Shown here: in pieces, positions 51,790 to 61,588 of the stretch
How positions within the stretch are numbered: the stretch's first letter is position 1
Layout of the letters: the number at the start of each line of letters is the position of its first letter
Source: Planctomycetota bacterium
GTDB lineage: Bacteria > Planctomycetota > SZUA-567 > H5-PLA8
Assembly: GCA_016200135.1 (NCBI GenBank)
Contig: JACQFI010000038.1
Span: 1 to 64,000 of the forward strand
Direction of reading: 5' to 3'
DNA: 64,000 nt
Made by a program: the position numbers and the translations under genes
The notes under the pieces: model-generated
What the model was told of the DNA's origin: nothing
What the model saw: the letters and a program-made list of their open reading frames with translations, nothing else
Database searches by the model: none

Positions 51790-52158
51790 GGGGGAATCCT
51801 ACCATGCCGAAATCGCGCCGGATGGGGTTTCCCTTCCCATCTATTTCATGCCCACGTGCTTTCTCTTAGTGAAGCTTGGGTGTACCTCGCGCGTCTATCG
51901 CTTCAGCGTGCCCTCGCGGCGCGGGATTTAGGCCGTACCGTTGGCCCTCTATCGTGTCTCCGCCGTCCCGGATGAGATCGCAGAGGCGACTCGCCGCTGT
52001 TCAGCGCTCAACGGCGAGGACGCCGGCGGAACCATCGGCGGGACGCCGATGCTACGAGACAAGGACGCTCGCGGCCCAGGATAATGCGGCTTGAGCGCCT
52101 CCTGCGGTTTGGATACGCTCTCCTCTTAATTAGGCGCCGCCTAGCCGGAAAAGGACAC
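51790..52158. other. Divergent gene-free spacer
   Basis: 369 bp between divergent genes. It contains two perfect 7-bp hairpins, CATCGGC-GGGAC-GCCGATG (about 52032-52050) and CTCGCCG ... CGGCGAG (about 51989-52017), but no clear gene or promoter. Confidence 0.4.
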
Positions 52159-53973
52159 GTGAAGACCCCCACAAAGCACCCTTGTTCTCAAGCCGGCACA
52201 TGGGCCGCGGTCCTCTTGCTGGCCACGCTGGCGGTTGGCGCGCGCGGAGCGGAAGCGCCCGCGAACGAGGCCCTCGCGAAGCTGCTGGCCGTCGCAGGCG
52301 ACGAACCGCTCGCGACGATCGCCTTCCCCGATCTGCGCAGGCTGCCGCAGATCCTGAACGCGAGCGCCGTCGGCAAGGTCTATTACGACGAACAGTACGG
52401 CGGCGGGCGCGAGGCCGCGGAGAAGATGCTCGCCGATTGGACCGGCGCCGACGTGAAGGCACTCTGGGACGCGCTGCTTCCGCAACTCACCGGGCCCGCC
52501 GCGCTGGTGCTCACGCAGGCGCCCGCGGAGAAGCCCGGCGATCCGCCGCAACTGCGCGCCACGCTGCTGCTGGCGGTCATCGACGCCGAGGGCGCGGAGG
52601 CGGTGAAGCAGTCCTGGCCCAAGGCCGCGCCGCAGGCTGCCTCGCCCTTCGCGTTCGTGAAGCTGGACGCGCGCCCCGCCAAGGAACTCACCGAAGCCGC
52701 CGCGTGGTCGAAGGAGACCGCCGCGACGCCGGGCTTCCTGCGCGTGCGCATGCGGCCGCGCGCGCTGCGGCAGGCGCTTAAAGGAATCGACAAGGCCGCG
52801 CTGCCGCCGTGGCTGGAACAACTCAAGGCGGTCGCGGAGCCCAGCCTCGAGCGCGCCACGCTGGACTCGGAGCCCGAAGGCACGGCCTTTGTGGACCACG
52901 TCACGCTGGAACTCGCCGAGAAGGCCGAGGGCGCTTTCCCCGCGCTGCTCAAGGCGCTGCGCGCCAAGCCGCGCCCGTGGAACAACCTGATGGCCGCGCT
53001 GCCCGGGGGCCAGGAGATGTCGCTGCTGGCCCAGGCGGACTTCAAGACGCTAGGCGAGGCGCTGAACGTCGGGATGCAGGCGCTCGAGCGCGAACTGCGC
53101 GGCAAAAAGTGGACGCGCAACCACGGCGAAGAAGAGGAGACTTCCGCGCCCGGGCGCTTCGACTTCATCACCGGCCCGCTCAGCGGCGCCTTCGGCCTTG
53201 CCGGCGGGCTGACGCTCACCGGCGAACCGCACATCGTCTCCGTGGCCGCGACGAACGGCGTCAAACCCGACGACCTCCGCGCCTCCCTGATCGAGAAGCT
53301 GGGGCTGCTCGGCGGCGAGTTCCAGACCAAGGAGAAATCCGCGCGCATCGGCGACCACGCGCCGATCGCGTCGGCGTTCCAGGGCCGCGGCCTGATGCCC
53401 GCGCCGGTGATCGGCCTGAGCGAAGGCTGGGTCTGGCTCTGCTCGAACACCACCGCCTACAACGATCTCACCCTGGCCTTCGCGTCCTCGAAGGTGATGG
53501 CCTCGGACCCGCTCCCGCCCCCCGTGCTCAAATCCCCCGAGGCGGCCGAACCCGCAAAGCCCGATGCGAAAGACGCGCCCGGCGCTTCGGCCTTCCGCCT
53601 CGACGTGAACCTGAACGCCGTCCTGCCGATGGTTTACGCGGCGTGGCTGCTCTCGCCCGAAGGCCCGAAGATCGGCGGGTGGAAGGTGCCTGAGACGCTG
53701 CTGCCGAAGAACCCCGGGCTCTTCAACAAGCGCTTCGGCCATTTCCTGGCCGAACTCGCGCGCGACGGCAACACGATCCGTGGCGCGGCGCGCGGGCCGT
53801 TGCCCGGCGTCGGGCTCGCGCCGGTCGCCTTCATGGCCGCCTGCGCGCAAGCGCTCGAGGACCTGCAAGAACACCGCGCCGCGGAGCTGCGCGAACGCGC
53901 CAAGCTCCTGAACGAACTCAAGACGCCTGAAGCCCCGGTTCCTCCCGCGCCGGTTCCGGAACCGGGGAAATAA
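52159..53973 (+). CDS. Hypothetical secreted protein (DUF3352-like)
   Basis: A 604-aa protein with a signal peptide (WAAVLLLATLAVGARGAEA). The body (LATIAFPDLRRLPQILNASA, RFDFITGPLSGAFGLAGGLT, LPAPVIGLSEGWVWLCSN-like) resembles DUF3352-type proteins, which occur widely in large bacterial genomes. GTG 52159 is chosen because AAAAGGA precedes it and places the signal peptide at the N-terminus. The Pro-rich tail runs into the RDD gene with a 3-bp gap. Confidence 0.68.
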   Translation: MKTPTKHPCSQAGTWAAVLLLATLAVGARGAEAPANEALAKLLAVAGDEPLATIAFPDLRRLPQILNASAVGKVYYDEQYGGGREAAEKMLADWTGADVKALWDALLPQLTGPAALVLTQAPAEKPGDPPQLRATLLLAVIDAEGAEAVKQSWPKAAPQAASPFAFVKLDARPAKELTEAAAWSKETAATPGFLRVRMRPRALRQALKGIDKAALPPWLEQLKAVAEPSLERATLDSEPEGTAFVDHVTLELAEKAEGAFPALLKALRAKPRPWNNLMAALPGGQEMSLLAQADFKTLGEALNVGMQALERELRGKKWTRNHGEEEETSAPGRFDFITGPLSGAFGLAGGLTLTGEPHIVSVAATNGVKPDDLRASLIEKLGLLGGEFQTKEKSARIGDHAPIASAFQGRGLMPAPVIGLSEGWVWLCSNTTAYNDLTLAFASSKVMASDPLPPPVLKSPEAAEPAKPDAKDAPGASAFRLDVNLNAVLPMVYAAWLLSPEGPKIGGWKVPETLLPKNPGLFNKRFGHFLAELARDGNTIRGAARGPLPGVGLAPVAFMAACAQALEDLQEHRAAELRERAKLLNELKTPEAPVPPAPVPEPGK

Positions 53974-53976
53974 CCG

Positions 53977-55827
53977 GTGCCCGACGAGCGTCCGCCCAAA
54001 CCGCCGCGCTCCGCTCCGGCCGCGCGCGGCTTGCCCGTCCGCAGCATGCTCATTTTTCTGGCCGTGCTGCTGGCCGTGGGCGTGGGCTCGAACCTGCTCC
54101 CCGGCTGCGGCCTGAACACCGACCGCTTCCAACTCATCTCGCTGGAGAACCTCGACGGCGCGCCGTACTTAATGGTGTTCACTAGGCCCATGGTCGCGGG
54201 CGACGGAGGCACGCGCGGCACGTTCAACCTCTACCGGCCCATAAAGAGCGCCGCCGATTGCAACATATGGGAAACGTTGGACGAAGGACGCTCGGGTCCG
54301 GCGTTCGGCACCTTTGCCTGGAAAGACGCCGAAGGCGCCGCCTTTGGCGTTCTACATAAGCAAGGAGCCAGTCTCTTCCGCTTCGGTACCCAGCCGCCTA
54401 AGAACACTTATCTGCATCTGCCTATCGACTGGCTGGCGGAAACCGGCGCACAGAGCGGCGACCTGCTCTATCTTTTCGGCGCCTACGTCTTCAAAGATGA
54501 AGAGGAAGGCCAGGAGGAGAAGCCGCCGCAGTCGGAAAAGCTGCGCGTGGCCGAGTACGACGGCAAGACCGTCACCGAGCTGAAGATCGAGGCGCCGCCG
54601 GAGATCGTGAACGGCCGGGTCGGCTTCTGGCTCAAGGCCCTCCCGCATCAAGGCAAGATCCAGGTCTTCTGGCGCGGCTACGACACCTCCGCAGCCCTGG
54701 AACTGGAGCCCTCGCTTACGCACGCCGGCCCGCTGAAGTGCGCGTCGTTCGACGGCAAAGCCTTCGGGCCGGTGCGGACCTTCGCCAACCTGCCCCGCGG
54801 CGTGGTGACCGTCTGGAGCGACGGCGCGCGCCTGCGCGCGGCGGTGCAGACGGCGGACCCCTCCTTCGGGAAGTGCGCCTCGCCCCGGATCTACACGCTG
54901 CCGGACGGCGGCGGCGAGCCCGTCGAGGAACTGCTGCCCGAGCGCATGGAGCCGAGCCGCATCAGCTTCAAGTTCTACCAGGTGGACCGCATCCCCGTGG
55001 ACGGCGCCGACGTCTTCCTCCGCTCGAACTCGCAGGTCTTCGAAGTCTGGCGCGCGACGCCGGAAGGCTGGAACGTACAGCCGCGGCCGCGCGGTCTGCC
55101 CGAGAACGGACTGGAGCGGCTCCTCTTCGTGGCCTTCGGCGTCTCGGTCTGCATCGTGGCGATGGGCGTGGGCCTGGCCTTCCGCCGGCGGCGGCAGATG
55201 GCCCTCGTGGCCCAGAAGCTCAAGCCCTCGGACGTGCTCGCGCCGCTGAGCCTGCGCGTCAGCGCGCACCTGGTCGATATCGCGCTGATCGTGGGCGCGA
55301 CGGAGCTCTACACGTGGTCGGCGGGGCTCGCGAATCCGGGCCTGCTCCACAATCTGCTGGACAGTTGGGAGATGCCGGTCCCCTACTTCATGTTCTACAT
55401 GGCCTATCTGGTCGTCGGCGAGTGGGCCGCGGGCGCGACGGTGGGCAAGCTGGCGCTGGGCCTGCGCGTGCTCTCGGATAAAGGCGAGCGCATCACGCTC
55501 TGGTCCGCGCTGGTCCGCAATCTGATCGGCTTCTTCGAGCGCAATCCCGCGCTCGCGCCATTCCTGGCGCTGCCGACGATCCTCTTCACGCCCAGCAGCC
55601 AGCGCCTGGGCGACATGCTCGCACGGACCATCGTCGTCCATAAAGCCGCGATGGACCGCTTCCGCACCGAGCGCCGCGAGGATGCCGCCGCCAAAGTGAA
55701 GGCGAGTCAGAACGCCGCGACAGATAGCGCGCCCGCAGCCACAGACAGCCCAAAAGATCCGGAGAAGAGCGCCGCCGGAACCGCGGACGAGAAGCCCACC
55801 GAAGACGGCAAAGGCGGCGCCGCGTGA
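53977..55827 (+). CDS. RDD-domain membrane protein with large N-terminal extracellular domain
   Basis: A 616-aa protein. One N-terminal helix (SMLIFLAVLLAVGVGSNLL) is followed by about 350 residues of beta-rich soluble domain. A second helix (about 380-400) leads to an RDD domain with about three helices (LSLRVSAHLVDIALIVGATE, GATVGKLALGLRVLSDKGER, NLIGFFERNPAL). The C-terminus is Ala/Lys/Asp-rich. The start is GTG 53977. The gene overlaps Maf by 4 bp (GTGA). Confidence 0.75.
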   Translation: MPDERPPKPPRSAPAARGLPVRSMLIFLAVLLAVGVGSNLLPGCGLNTDRFQLISLENLDGAPYLMVFTRPMVAGDGGTRGTFNLYRPIKSAADCNIWETLDEGRSGPAFGTFAWKDAEGAAFGVLHKQGASLFRFGTQPPKNTYLHLPIDWLAETGAQSGDLLYLFGAYVFKDEEEGQEEKPPQSEKLRVAEYDGKTVTELKIEAPPEIVNGRVGFWLKALPHQGKIQVFWRGYDTSAALELEPSLTHAGPLKCASFDGKAFGPVRTFANLPRGVVTVWSDGARLRAAVQTADPSFGKCASPRIYTLPDGGGEPVEELLPERMEPSRISFKFYQVDRIPVDGADVFLRSNSQVFEVWRATPEGWNVQPRPRGLPENGLERLLFVAFGVSVCIVAMGVGLAFRRRRQMALVAQKLKPSDVLAPLSLRVSAHLVDIALIVGATELYTWSAGLANPGLLHNLLDSWEMPVPYFMFYMAYLVVGEWAAGATVGKLALGLRVLSDKGERITLWSALVRNLIGFFERNPALAPFLALPTILFTPSSQRLGDMLARTIVVHKAAMDRFRTERREDAAAKVKASQNAATDSAPAATDSPKDPEKSAAGTADEKPTEDGKGGAA

Positions 55828-56435
55828 GCGCGGGCTGCCCCGTGCCGCTGGTGCTGGCGTCGGCGTCCGAGCGCAGGCGCAAGATCCTGAGCGACGCCGG
55901 TTACCACTTCGAAGTGTGCGATCCGGGCGAGGTAGAGAACGCTGTCGCCGCCGCGCCCACGCCCGAGGCCCTGGCGCTCGCGAAGGCCCGCGCCAAGGCG
56001 CAGGCCGCGGCCGCAGGTCTTCAGGCTAAGGAACCTACCGTCGTCATCGGCGCCGATACCCTGGCCGCGCTGGGCGGCGAGGTGCTCGGAAAACCGCTGG
56101 ACCGTATCGACGCCGTGCGTATCCTCACCCGTCTCTCAGGGACCCGGCATCGCGTGATCACCGGCCTCTGCCTCTGGCTGACGCCGGGACATGCGCAGCC
56201 CGAGCTGGCCGCCGAGACCAGTTGGGTCGAGATGCGCCGCCTTTCGCGGGAAGAGATCGAGGCCTACGTGGCCACCGGCGAGGCCGACGGCAAGGCCGGC
56301 GCCTATGCGGTGCAGGAGACCGGCGACCGGTTCATCGAGCGGATCGAGGGCAGTTTCCTCAACGTGGTCGGGTTCCCGCTGGAACGCTTTAACGAACGGC
56401 TGCCGCACGCATTGAAACGCTGGGGAATCCCGTAG
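55824..56435 (+). CDS. Maf family nucleotide pyrophosphatase
   Basis: A 203-aa house-cleaning enzyme that hydrolyses dTTP/UTP or modified nucleotides to monophosphates. LASASERRRKILSDAGYHF, VVIGADTLAALGG, GKAGAYAVQ and GSFLNVVGFPLERF are family motifs. GTG 55824 overlaps the RDD gene stop by 4 bp. Confidence 0.93.
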   Translation: MSAGCPVPLVLASASERRRKILSDAGYHFEVCDPGEVENAVAAAPTPEALALAKARAKAQAAAAGLQAKEPTVVIGADTLAALGGEVLGKPLDRIDAVRILTRLSGTRHRVITGLCLWLTPGHAQPELAAETSWVEMRRLSREEIEAYVATGEADGKAGAYAVQETGDRFIERIEGSFLNVVGFPLERFNERLPHALKRWGIP

Positions 56436-56500
56436 CGGCTCCGCCGGATAGCGCGTCTTATAGACAAGCCCCGTCTGGCCCCGCAAACGAACCAAGGAGC

Positions 56501-58345
56501 ATGAGCAGGCCCATGTCCGACGAAAAAAACGCCGCCACCGTCACCCGTCCTCCGCTGGAAGCCCCCGCGGGCGCGCCCAACGTACTCGCGCCGGTGAACA
56601 CGCTGCGCATGGCCGCGCGCGCGCTGTACCTCGTAGTCTTCGTCTCCGGCGCCATTCTGATGGGCATCGAGATCGCGGGCTCGCGCATCCTCGCGCCGAG
56701 CTTCGGCACCTCGATCTTCGTCTGGGGCAGCCTGATCGGGCTTTTCATGGGCGCGATGGCGGCGGGCTATTACGTCGGCGGCAAGTGGGCCGACAAGAAC
56801 CCCTCGTTCGTGGTGCTCTCGAGCGTGGTCGGTATCGCGGGGCTGTACACGTTCTTCGTGCTGCCATACGGGGGCTCCGCGATCTGCGAGGCCGTCGCGC
56901 GCGCAGTGACGCACCGCATGGCCGGCCCGCTGCTGGCTTCGGCGGTGCTCTTCTTCCTGCCGATCTTTCTGATGGCGATGGTCTCGCCCTTCGCGATCAA
57001 GCTCCAGACGACCTCGCTTTCAGGCGTCGGCGGCGTCGCGGGCTGGCTGTACGCGCTCTCGACCTTCGGTTCCATCGTCGGCACGCTGGGCACGACCTTC
57101 TTTCTCATCCCCTACTGCCGGGTGCCCAACGTCATCATGGGCCTGAGCGCCGCGCTGCTGATCACGGCCGTCCTCAGCTTGGTGGTCTTCAAAGGCGCGC
57201 TCGGCGGCCTGCACAAACAGGACCGTTTCGGCGCCGCGCTGCTGGCCCTCATCGCGCTGGCGCTGCTCGAAATCTGGGCGCTCTATCCCGTCTCGCCCTC
57301 GGTTCCTGGCGGCGAACGGATGCTCGCCTATCACGAATCCGAATACCACGATATCGGCATCTCGGAAGACGTGATGGACATCGATAACGGCGAGCTGTAC
57401 CAGCCGCGGTTTGTTCGGCGCCTCCTGAAGTTCAACGAGAACTGGGAGAGCGGGACGTATCCGTACAGCAATGCCTACCTGAACTCCGTCGGTTACACGG
57501 ATCTGCTGCATCTGCCGGTCGTCTGGGTGCACGCGCCCGAGAAACTGCTCGTGGTGGGCGGCGGCGGCGCGATCATCCCCAGCCAGTACACGCTGCATTA
57601 TCCGAGCATCAAGCAGGTGGACATCCTGGAACTCGACTCGCGCGTGCGCGAGGTCGCGCAGACCTATTTTCAAGTCCCCAAGGACCCGCGCATCCGCTTT
57701 CACATCGGCGACGCGCGCCTGAATCTGCGCGACATCGAGGACAAGTACGACGTGATCGTGCTCGACGCGTACTCGTCGGGCGGGCAGATCCCGTTTCACC
57801 TGCTGACGTGGGAGTTCCTCAAATCCGTGCGCGACCACCTCAAGCCCGGCGGCGTGCTCGCGACGAACATCATCTCGGCCATGCAGAATCCGCCCGGCGA
57901 TAACGAGCGCCCCGCGGACCTGCTGCTCGCCGAGTACGTCACGCTCAAGGCCAGCGAAGCCGAGGTCCACCGTCTGGCCGCGCCCACGCCCGAACAGCGG
58001 CAGCCGCTCTTTAAGCAGGTGTACATCTTCCCCAGGGTGTCCAAGCGCGACTCCCTGAAAGGCCACGAGAACGACCATCGCAACATCATCGTCGTGGCGA
58101 CGCTGGAAGATAACCGCATGTCGCAAGCGGAGATCGTCTCGATCGCGAAGAGCCTGACGCTGGGCAAAGACCCCGCGGTCAAGATCGACGGCGAGACCTT
58201 CGTCTGGCACGCCGAACACATGTACGACCGCGAACCCCGGCCCGACGAGACCCAGCACCTCCTGCCGCTCTGCGACGAGTTCGCGCCCGTCGATACGATG
58301 TACCGTCCGATCAAGCAGGAAGAGACGATGCGCCGGCTGTACTAA
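56501..58345 (+). CDS. Membrane-fused spermidine-synthase-like protein
   Basis: A 614-aa protein. The N-terminal 270 residues hold about seven to eight helices of the fused MFS/spermidine-synthase type (GIEIAGSRILAPSFGTSIFV). The C-terminal half is a spermidine-synthase/methyltransferase-like domain: KLLVVGGGGA (about 350), VDILELDSRVREVAQTYF, DVIVLDAYSSGG. Whether it makes a polyamine is uncertain, as many such fusions lack a known substrate. ATG 56501 is close to the ribosome-binding site; ATG 56513 is possible. Confidence 0.85.
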   Translation: MSRPMSDEKNAATVTRPPLEAPAGAPNVLAPVNTLRMAARALYLVVFVSGAILMGIEIAGSRILAPSFGTSIFVWGSLIGLFMGAMAAGYYVGGKWADKNPSFVVLSSVVGIAGLYTFFVLPYGGSAICEAVARAVTHRMAGPLLASAVLFFLPIFLMAMVSPFAIKLQTTSLSGVGGVAGWLYALSTFGSIVGTLGTTFFLIPYCRVPNVIMGLSAALLITAVLSLVVFKGALGGLHKQDRFGAALLALIALALLEIWALYPVSPSVPGGERMLAYHESEYHDIGISEDVMDIDNGELYQPRFVRRLLKFNENWESGTYPYSNAYLNSVGYTDLLHLPVVWVHAPEKLLVVGGGGAIIPSQYTLHYPSIKQVDILELDSRVREVAQTYFQVPKDPRIRFHIGDARLNLRDIEDKYDVIVLDAYSSGGQIPFHLLTWEFLKSVRDHLKPGGVLATNIISAMQNPPGDNERPADLLLAEYVTLKASEAEVHRLAAPTPEQRQPLFKQVYIFPRVSKRDSLKGHENDHRNIIVVATLEDNRMSQAEIVSIAKSLTLGKDPAVKIDGETFVWHAEHMYDREPRPDETQHLLPLCDEFAPVDTMYRPIKQEETMRRLY

Positions 58346-58358
58346 CCCGGCGCTTCCG

Positions 58359-59312
58359 TCATTCGACGCCCACGATCTCCACATCCGCGAGCGCAATAGA
58401 GGATCCGTCCGCGCGGATTAGCAGCAGCCGGCCGAACGCGTCCAAGCCACCGTAAACGCCTTCCACTTCACCGTCCGTGGCGCTCGCCCGGATGCGCTTT
58501 CCGTTCCACCAAGCCGCAAGCCGGTCGCTCACGCGCCCGCGCAGCGACGCGAAGCTCTCTTCGCCCTGCAGATCCCGGAATGCGCGCTCCAGCCGCGCGA
58601 GCGCCTCGGCGAGCACTTCCGTGCGCGGCACGCGCCGGCCGGTCTCGAGGAAGACGCTCGTCGGCGGCGACTTGGCGACCTCCGGGAGCTCGCTGCGCTT
58701 CTGCAGAATGTTCAGGCCGATGCCCACGACGACGTGGCCCTCGTCGCCCGGAGACTTCGGCGCAGCGCCCTCGCAGAGGATGCCGCCCAGCTTGCGCCAA
58801 GGAAGACTATTTTGGATTTTGGATTTTGGATTTTGGATTTTTTCTTGGCCTTCGCCACGCTTGCTTTTTCGGGAATCGGAAATCTGAAATCCAAAATCAA
58901 AAATGACTACGTCGTTCGGCCACTTGATCGTCGCGTTCAGGCCCGCGGCGCGCTCGAGGGCCTCGGCGCAGGCGAGGCCCGCGCCCAGCGCGACCCAGCC
59001 GATGCGCTCGGGCGGCAGACCGCGATAGCGCAGCAATACGCTAAAGAGCAGCGCCTTGGCCGGCGGCGCGGACCAGCTCCGCCCGCGCCGGCCGCGCCCG
59101 GCCGTCTGTTGGTCCGCGATCACGACCAATCCGTGCGGCGCGCCTGCGCGCGCGGCACGCACGGCGATCTCGTTCGTCGAATCGGCGACGGCGTGAAACT
59201 CGAGGCGCTTGCCCACGGCAAGGGTGGGCAGCGCAGAAGCGAACGCGTCGCGGCCGGCGTCGTTCTTGAAGAGAGGCTCCGGTTTGCCGGCGCGCACCAC
59301 GGGTTTGCTCAC
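58359..59312 (-). CDS. birA: Biotin-[acetyl-CoA-carboxylase] ligase (BirA), with in-frame palindromic insert
   Basis: A 317-aa group I (no HTH) biotin ligase that links biotin to carboxylase subunits. DSTNEIAVRAARAG, ADQQTAGRGRRGRSW (the GRGRRG biotinyl-AMP loop), IKWPNDVV and KLGGILCE are present. Between KWPNDVV and LPWRKLGGILCE lie about 33 extra residues (IFDFGFQISDSRKSK ... KIQNPKSKIQN) encoded by the palindromic repeat at 58809-58904. The frame is kept, and the site is a surface hairpin in known structures. GTG 59312 overlaps the dgt stop by 4 bp. Activity with the insert is probable but unproven. Confidence 0.92.
   Translation of the reverse strand: MSKPVVRAGKPEPLFKNDAGRDAFASALPTLAVGKRLEFHAVADSTNEIAVRAARAGAPHGLVVIADQQTAGRGRRGRSWSAPPAKALLFSVLLRYRGLPPERIGWVALGAGLACAEALERAAGLNATIKWPNDVVIFDFGFQISDSRKSKRGEGQEKIQNPKSKIQNSLPWRKLGGILCEGAAPKSPGDEGHVVVGIGLNILQKRSELPEVAKSPPTSVFLETGRRVPRTEVLAEALARLERAFRDLQGEESFASLRGRVSDRLAAWWNGKRIRASATDGEVEGVYGGLDAFGRLLLIRADGSSIALADVEIVGVE
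58809..58904. repeat. GATTTTGGATT palindromic element, inside birA
   Basis: A 96-bp imperfect palindrome. The left arm is ATTTTGGATTTTGGATT words (58809-58842); the right arm (58874-58904) is their inverted form. The length is a multiple of three. On the coding strand the arms encode FDFGFQISD and KIQNPKSKIQN, the same frame as in the glnE copy. Confidence 0.85.
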
Positions 59313-60460
59313 GCTTTGCAGTACCGCTCCCACTGTTGCTCCGCGAAGCGGTCGGTCATGCCCGCGACGTAGTCGCAGATCACGCGTTCGATCGTCTCGC
59401 CTTCCGCGTCCACGCGCTTGCGGTGGTCGTCGGGGAGACGCGCGAGGTCCTTGCGGTACGCCGCGTAGATCTCTTTCAAGCGCGCCTGCCAGAGCGCCGT
59501 GTGCCCGCGGACCTCGGGATGGTTGTAGAAATTGGCGTGCAGAAAGCTTTCGAGGTCGCGCTTCTTCATCTCCAGCCCGATCGAGAATCCAACGAGCTCG
59601 CGCGGCTGCGTGCGCACGTCCTTGAGCATGGTCACATTCGATTGCTCCAAGCGGCGCTCGGTCTCGGCCATCAGGTCGCCGACGAGCCGCCGGATCATGC
59701 GCCGGACCACCGAGCGCCAGCGCAGGCGCTGCTCGTGCGCCAGCACAGGCTTCTCCCCCAGCACCTCGTCCTCGGTCTCGCGCCAGAGGTCCAGCTCGCG
59801 CAGCGCCTCCTCTTTGAGCACGTTCGAGTCCAGGCCGTCCTCGATATCGTGCGTGTCGTAAGCGATCTCGTCCGCGTGGCCCACGAGCTGGACTTCCAGC
59901 GAAGGCGACTCGCCCGCGGCAAAGCCGTACTGCGCGCGGCCGGGGATCGTCAGATTCTTGGTGAAGCCTTCGCGTGTCTCGTAGGAGAGATTGAGGCCCG
60001 GAAAGTCTGCGTAGCGGCGCTCGAGCTTATCCACCACGCGCAAGCCCTGGAGGTTGTGGTTGAAGCCGCCGTGCCCCTGCATCACCTCGTTCAGCGCGTC
60101 TTCGCCGGAATGGCCGAAGGGCCCATGGCCGAGGTCGTGCGCGAGCGCGAGAGCCTCGACGAGGTCTTCGTTCAACCCCAGCGCGCGCGCCATAGTCCGC
60201 GCGATCTGCGTGACTTCCATCGTGTGGGTGAGCCGGTTGCGGTGGTGGTCGCCGTCGAGCACGCTCACGAAGACCTGCGTCTTGTACTGGAGCCGCCGAA
60301 AAGCGGCGCAGTGGATAATGCGGTCGCGGTCGCGCTGGTAGACGCCGCGGTACGGCGGCTCGTCGTCGGGATGCACGCGGCCGCGGCTATCCGAGGCGCG
60401 CACGGCGCAGGGGCTAAGCGCGGCTTCGAGGAATCGTTCGAGCTCTGCGCGATCACGCAT
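59309..60460 (-). CDS. dGTPase-like deoxynucleotide triphosphohydrolase
   Basis: A 383-aa HD-domain enzyme that releases triphosphate from dNTPs. NRLTHTMEVTQIARTMARAL and LALAHDLGHGPFGHSGEDAL supply the metal-binding His and Asp residues, and GVYQRDRDRIIHCAAFRRLQ is the family start. It has the shape of the Dgt family's shorter members. It is the first gene of a pair with birA (4-bp overlap). ATG 60460. Confidence 0.92.
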   Translation of the reverse strand: MRDRAELERFLEAALSPCAVRASDSRGRVHPDDEPPYRGVYQRDRDRIIHCAAFRRLQYKTQVFVSVLDGDHHRNRLTHTMEVTQIARTMARALGLNEDLVEALALAHDLGHGPFGHSGEDALNEVMQGHGGFNHNLQGLRVVDKLERRYADFPGLNLSYETREGFTKNLTIPGRAQYGFAAGESPSLEVQLVGHADEIAYDTHDIEDGLDSNVLKEEALRELDLWRETEDEVLGEKPVLAHEQRLRWRSVVRRMIRRLVGDLMAETERRLEQSNVTMLKDVRTQPRELVGFSIGLEMKKRDLESFLHANFYNHPEVRGHTALWQARLKEIYAAYRKDLARLPDDHRKRVDAEGETIERVICDYVAGMTDRFAEQQWERYCKA

Positions 60461-60576
60461 GGTGAGAGATTACTCTCCGCACCAAATAAAAACAATCGAC
60501 GCGGCTTGTCTGGAGAATTACGTTGTAAAAGATGTCATGGGTATTCCGTATTCAGCTCGGGAATGTGCGCTTTTGA

Positions 60577-61554
60577 ATGGCCGGAATCCTGCCGATGCAT
60601 GACTTTCTTCAATCCACTCTGAACGCGCAATACGGCTTTCAGGAGCCCGCCATCAGACTGTTGAAGACCGAACACTCACGCCGCGTCTATCGCGTCTCCA
60701 CGGCCGAACAGGAAGACATGGTCGTGCGCGAATACCGAACCGATCGCTTACCCGATCATGCCGAATCTCAAATAGCAACTCTGCTGTATTTGGAAGAAGT
60801 GGGGTTTGCTGCTCCGCGGATCATTCGCAACAGGTCAGGAGCTACCTCAACCTTGACGGCGAGCGGCATCCTCGTCGCGCTGTCCTTCATGGAAGGCCCC
60901 TGTTTAGGATTCGACCTGCCGAGCATGGAATCCTTAGGGGAGGTCCTTGGCCGGCTGCATGCTCTGCACGTGACCGCCGGCAGCGGGAATGGACTGCGCG
61001 TTCCGCGTTCTACATTCAGCCCCGAATTTCGTGTGCCGCCGGCTTTGCAGCGTTTGGAATCGTTCGCGAATCGTGTCCCAGCCGCGTGGCGGAAGGCCTA
61101 CGACGGCTTTAAAGACACGCTCGAAAAGAGCACGGCACTCGAATCTTTGCCCTTGACCCTCGTGCATTCGGATCCCTTTCCAGAGAACGCCATCAGGCGC
61201 CTGGACGGAACTGTAGTCCTGTTGGATTGGGATGACGCAGGCCTGGGTCAAGCCGCCATCGACCTGGGCCATGCCCTTGCAACAAGTGAAGCGGATCAGA
61301 ACTATGCGGAAACGCTTCGGCCATCGCGCGAACGAATTCTGGCCATCATGAAAGGATACGTGCGGCATCGGACTTTGAGTGCCGCCGAGCAAGCCGCGCT
61401 ATCGCTGGCGATCGCTTATACGCCCGCCGAATACGGAGCGAATCATATGGCCGCGGTGATGGCAGGTTCTGGAAAACCGGACCACTGGCAATGGTGGTGG
61501 ACGAGGGTCATGGCGGCGTCCGAAACGGCACGCGTGGCGCTGTCCTGCTTGTAA
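60577..61554 (+). CDS. APH-family phosphotransferase-like protein
   Basis: A 325-aa protein of the aminoglycoside/choline kinase fold. The catalytic loop is LVHSDPFPENAI (H197, D199, N204) and the metal Asp is in LLDWDDAGLG. Family members phosphorylate antibiotics, choline, homoserine or sugars; nothing here decides which. ATG 60577 or ATG 60595 could be the start. It stands alone between dgt and the lipocalin gene. Confidence 0.82.
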   Translation: MAGILPMHDFLQSTLNAQYGFQEPAIRLLKTEHSRRVYRVSTAEQEDMVVREYRTDRLPDHAESQIATLLYLEEVGFAAPRIIRNRSGATSTLTASGILVALSFMEGPCLGFDLPSMESLGEVLGRLHALHVTAGSGNGLRVPRSTFSPEFRVPPALQRLESFANRVPAAWRKAYDGFKDTLEKSTALESLPLTLVHSDPFPENAIRRLDGTVVLLDWDDAGLGQAAIDLGHALATSEADQNYAETLRPSRERILAIMKGYVRHRTLSAAEQAALSLAIAYTPAEYGANHMAAVMAGSGKPDHWQWWWTRVMAASETARVALSCL

Positions 61555-61588
61555 TTACAGATGCGGAATATTGCTTTTCGATCGGCCG

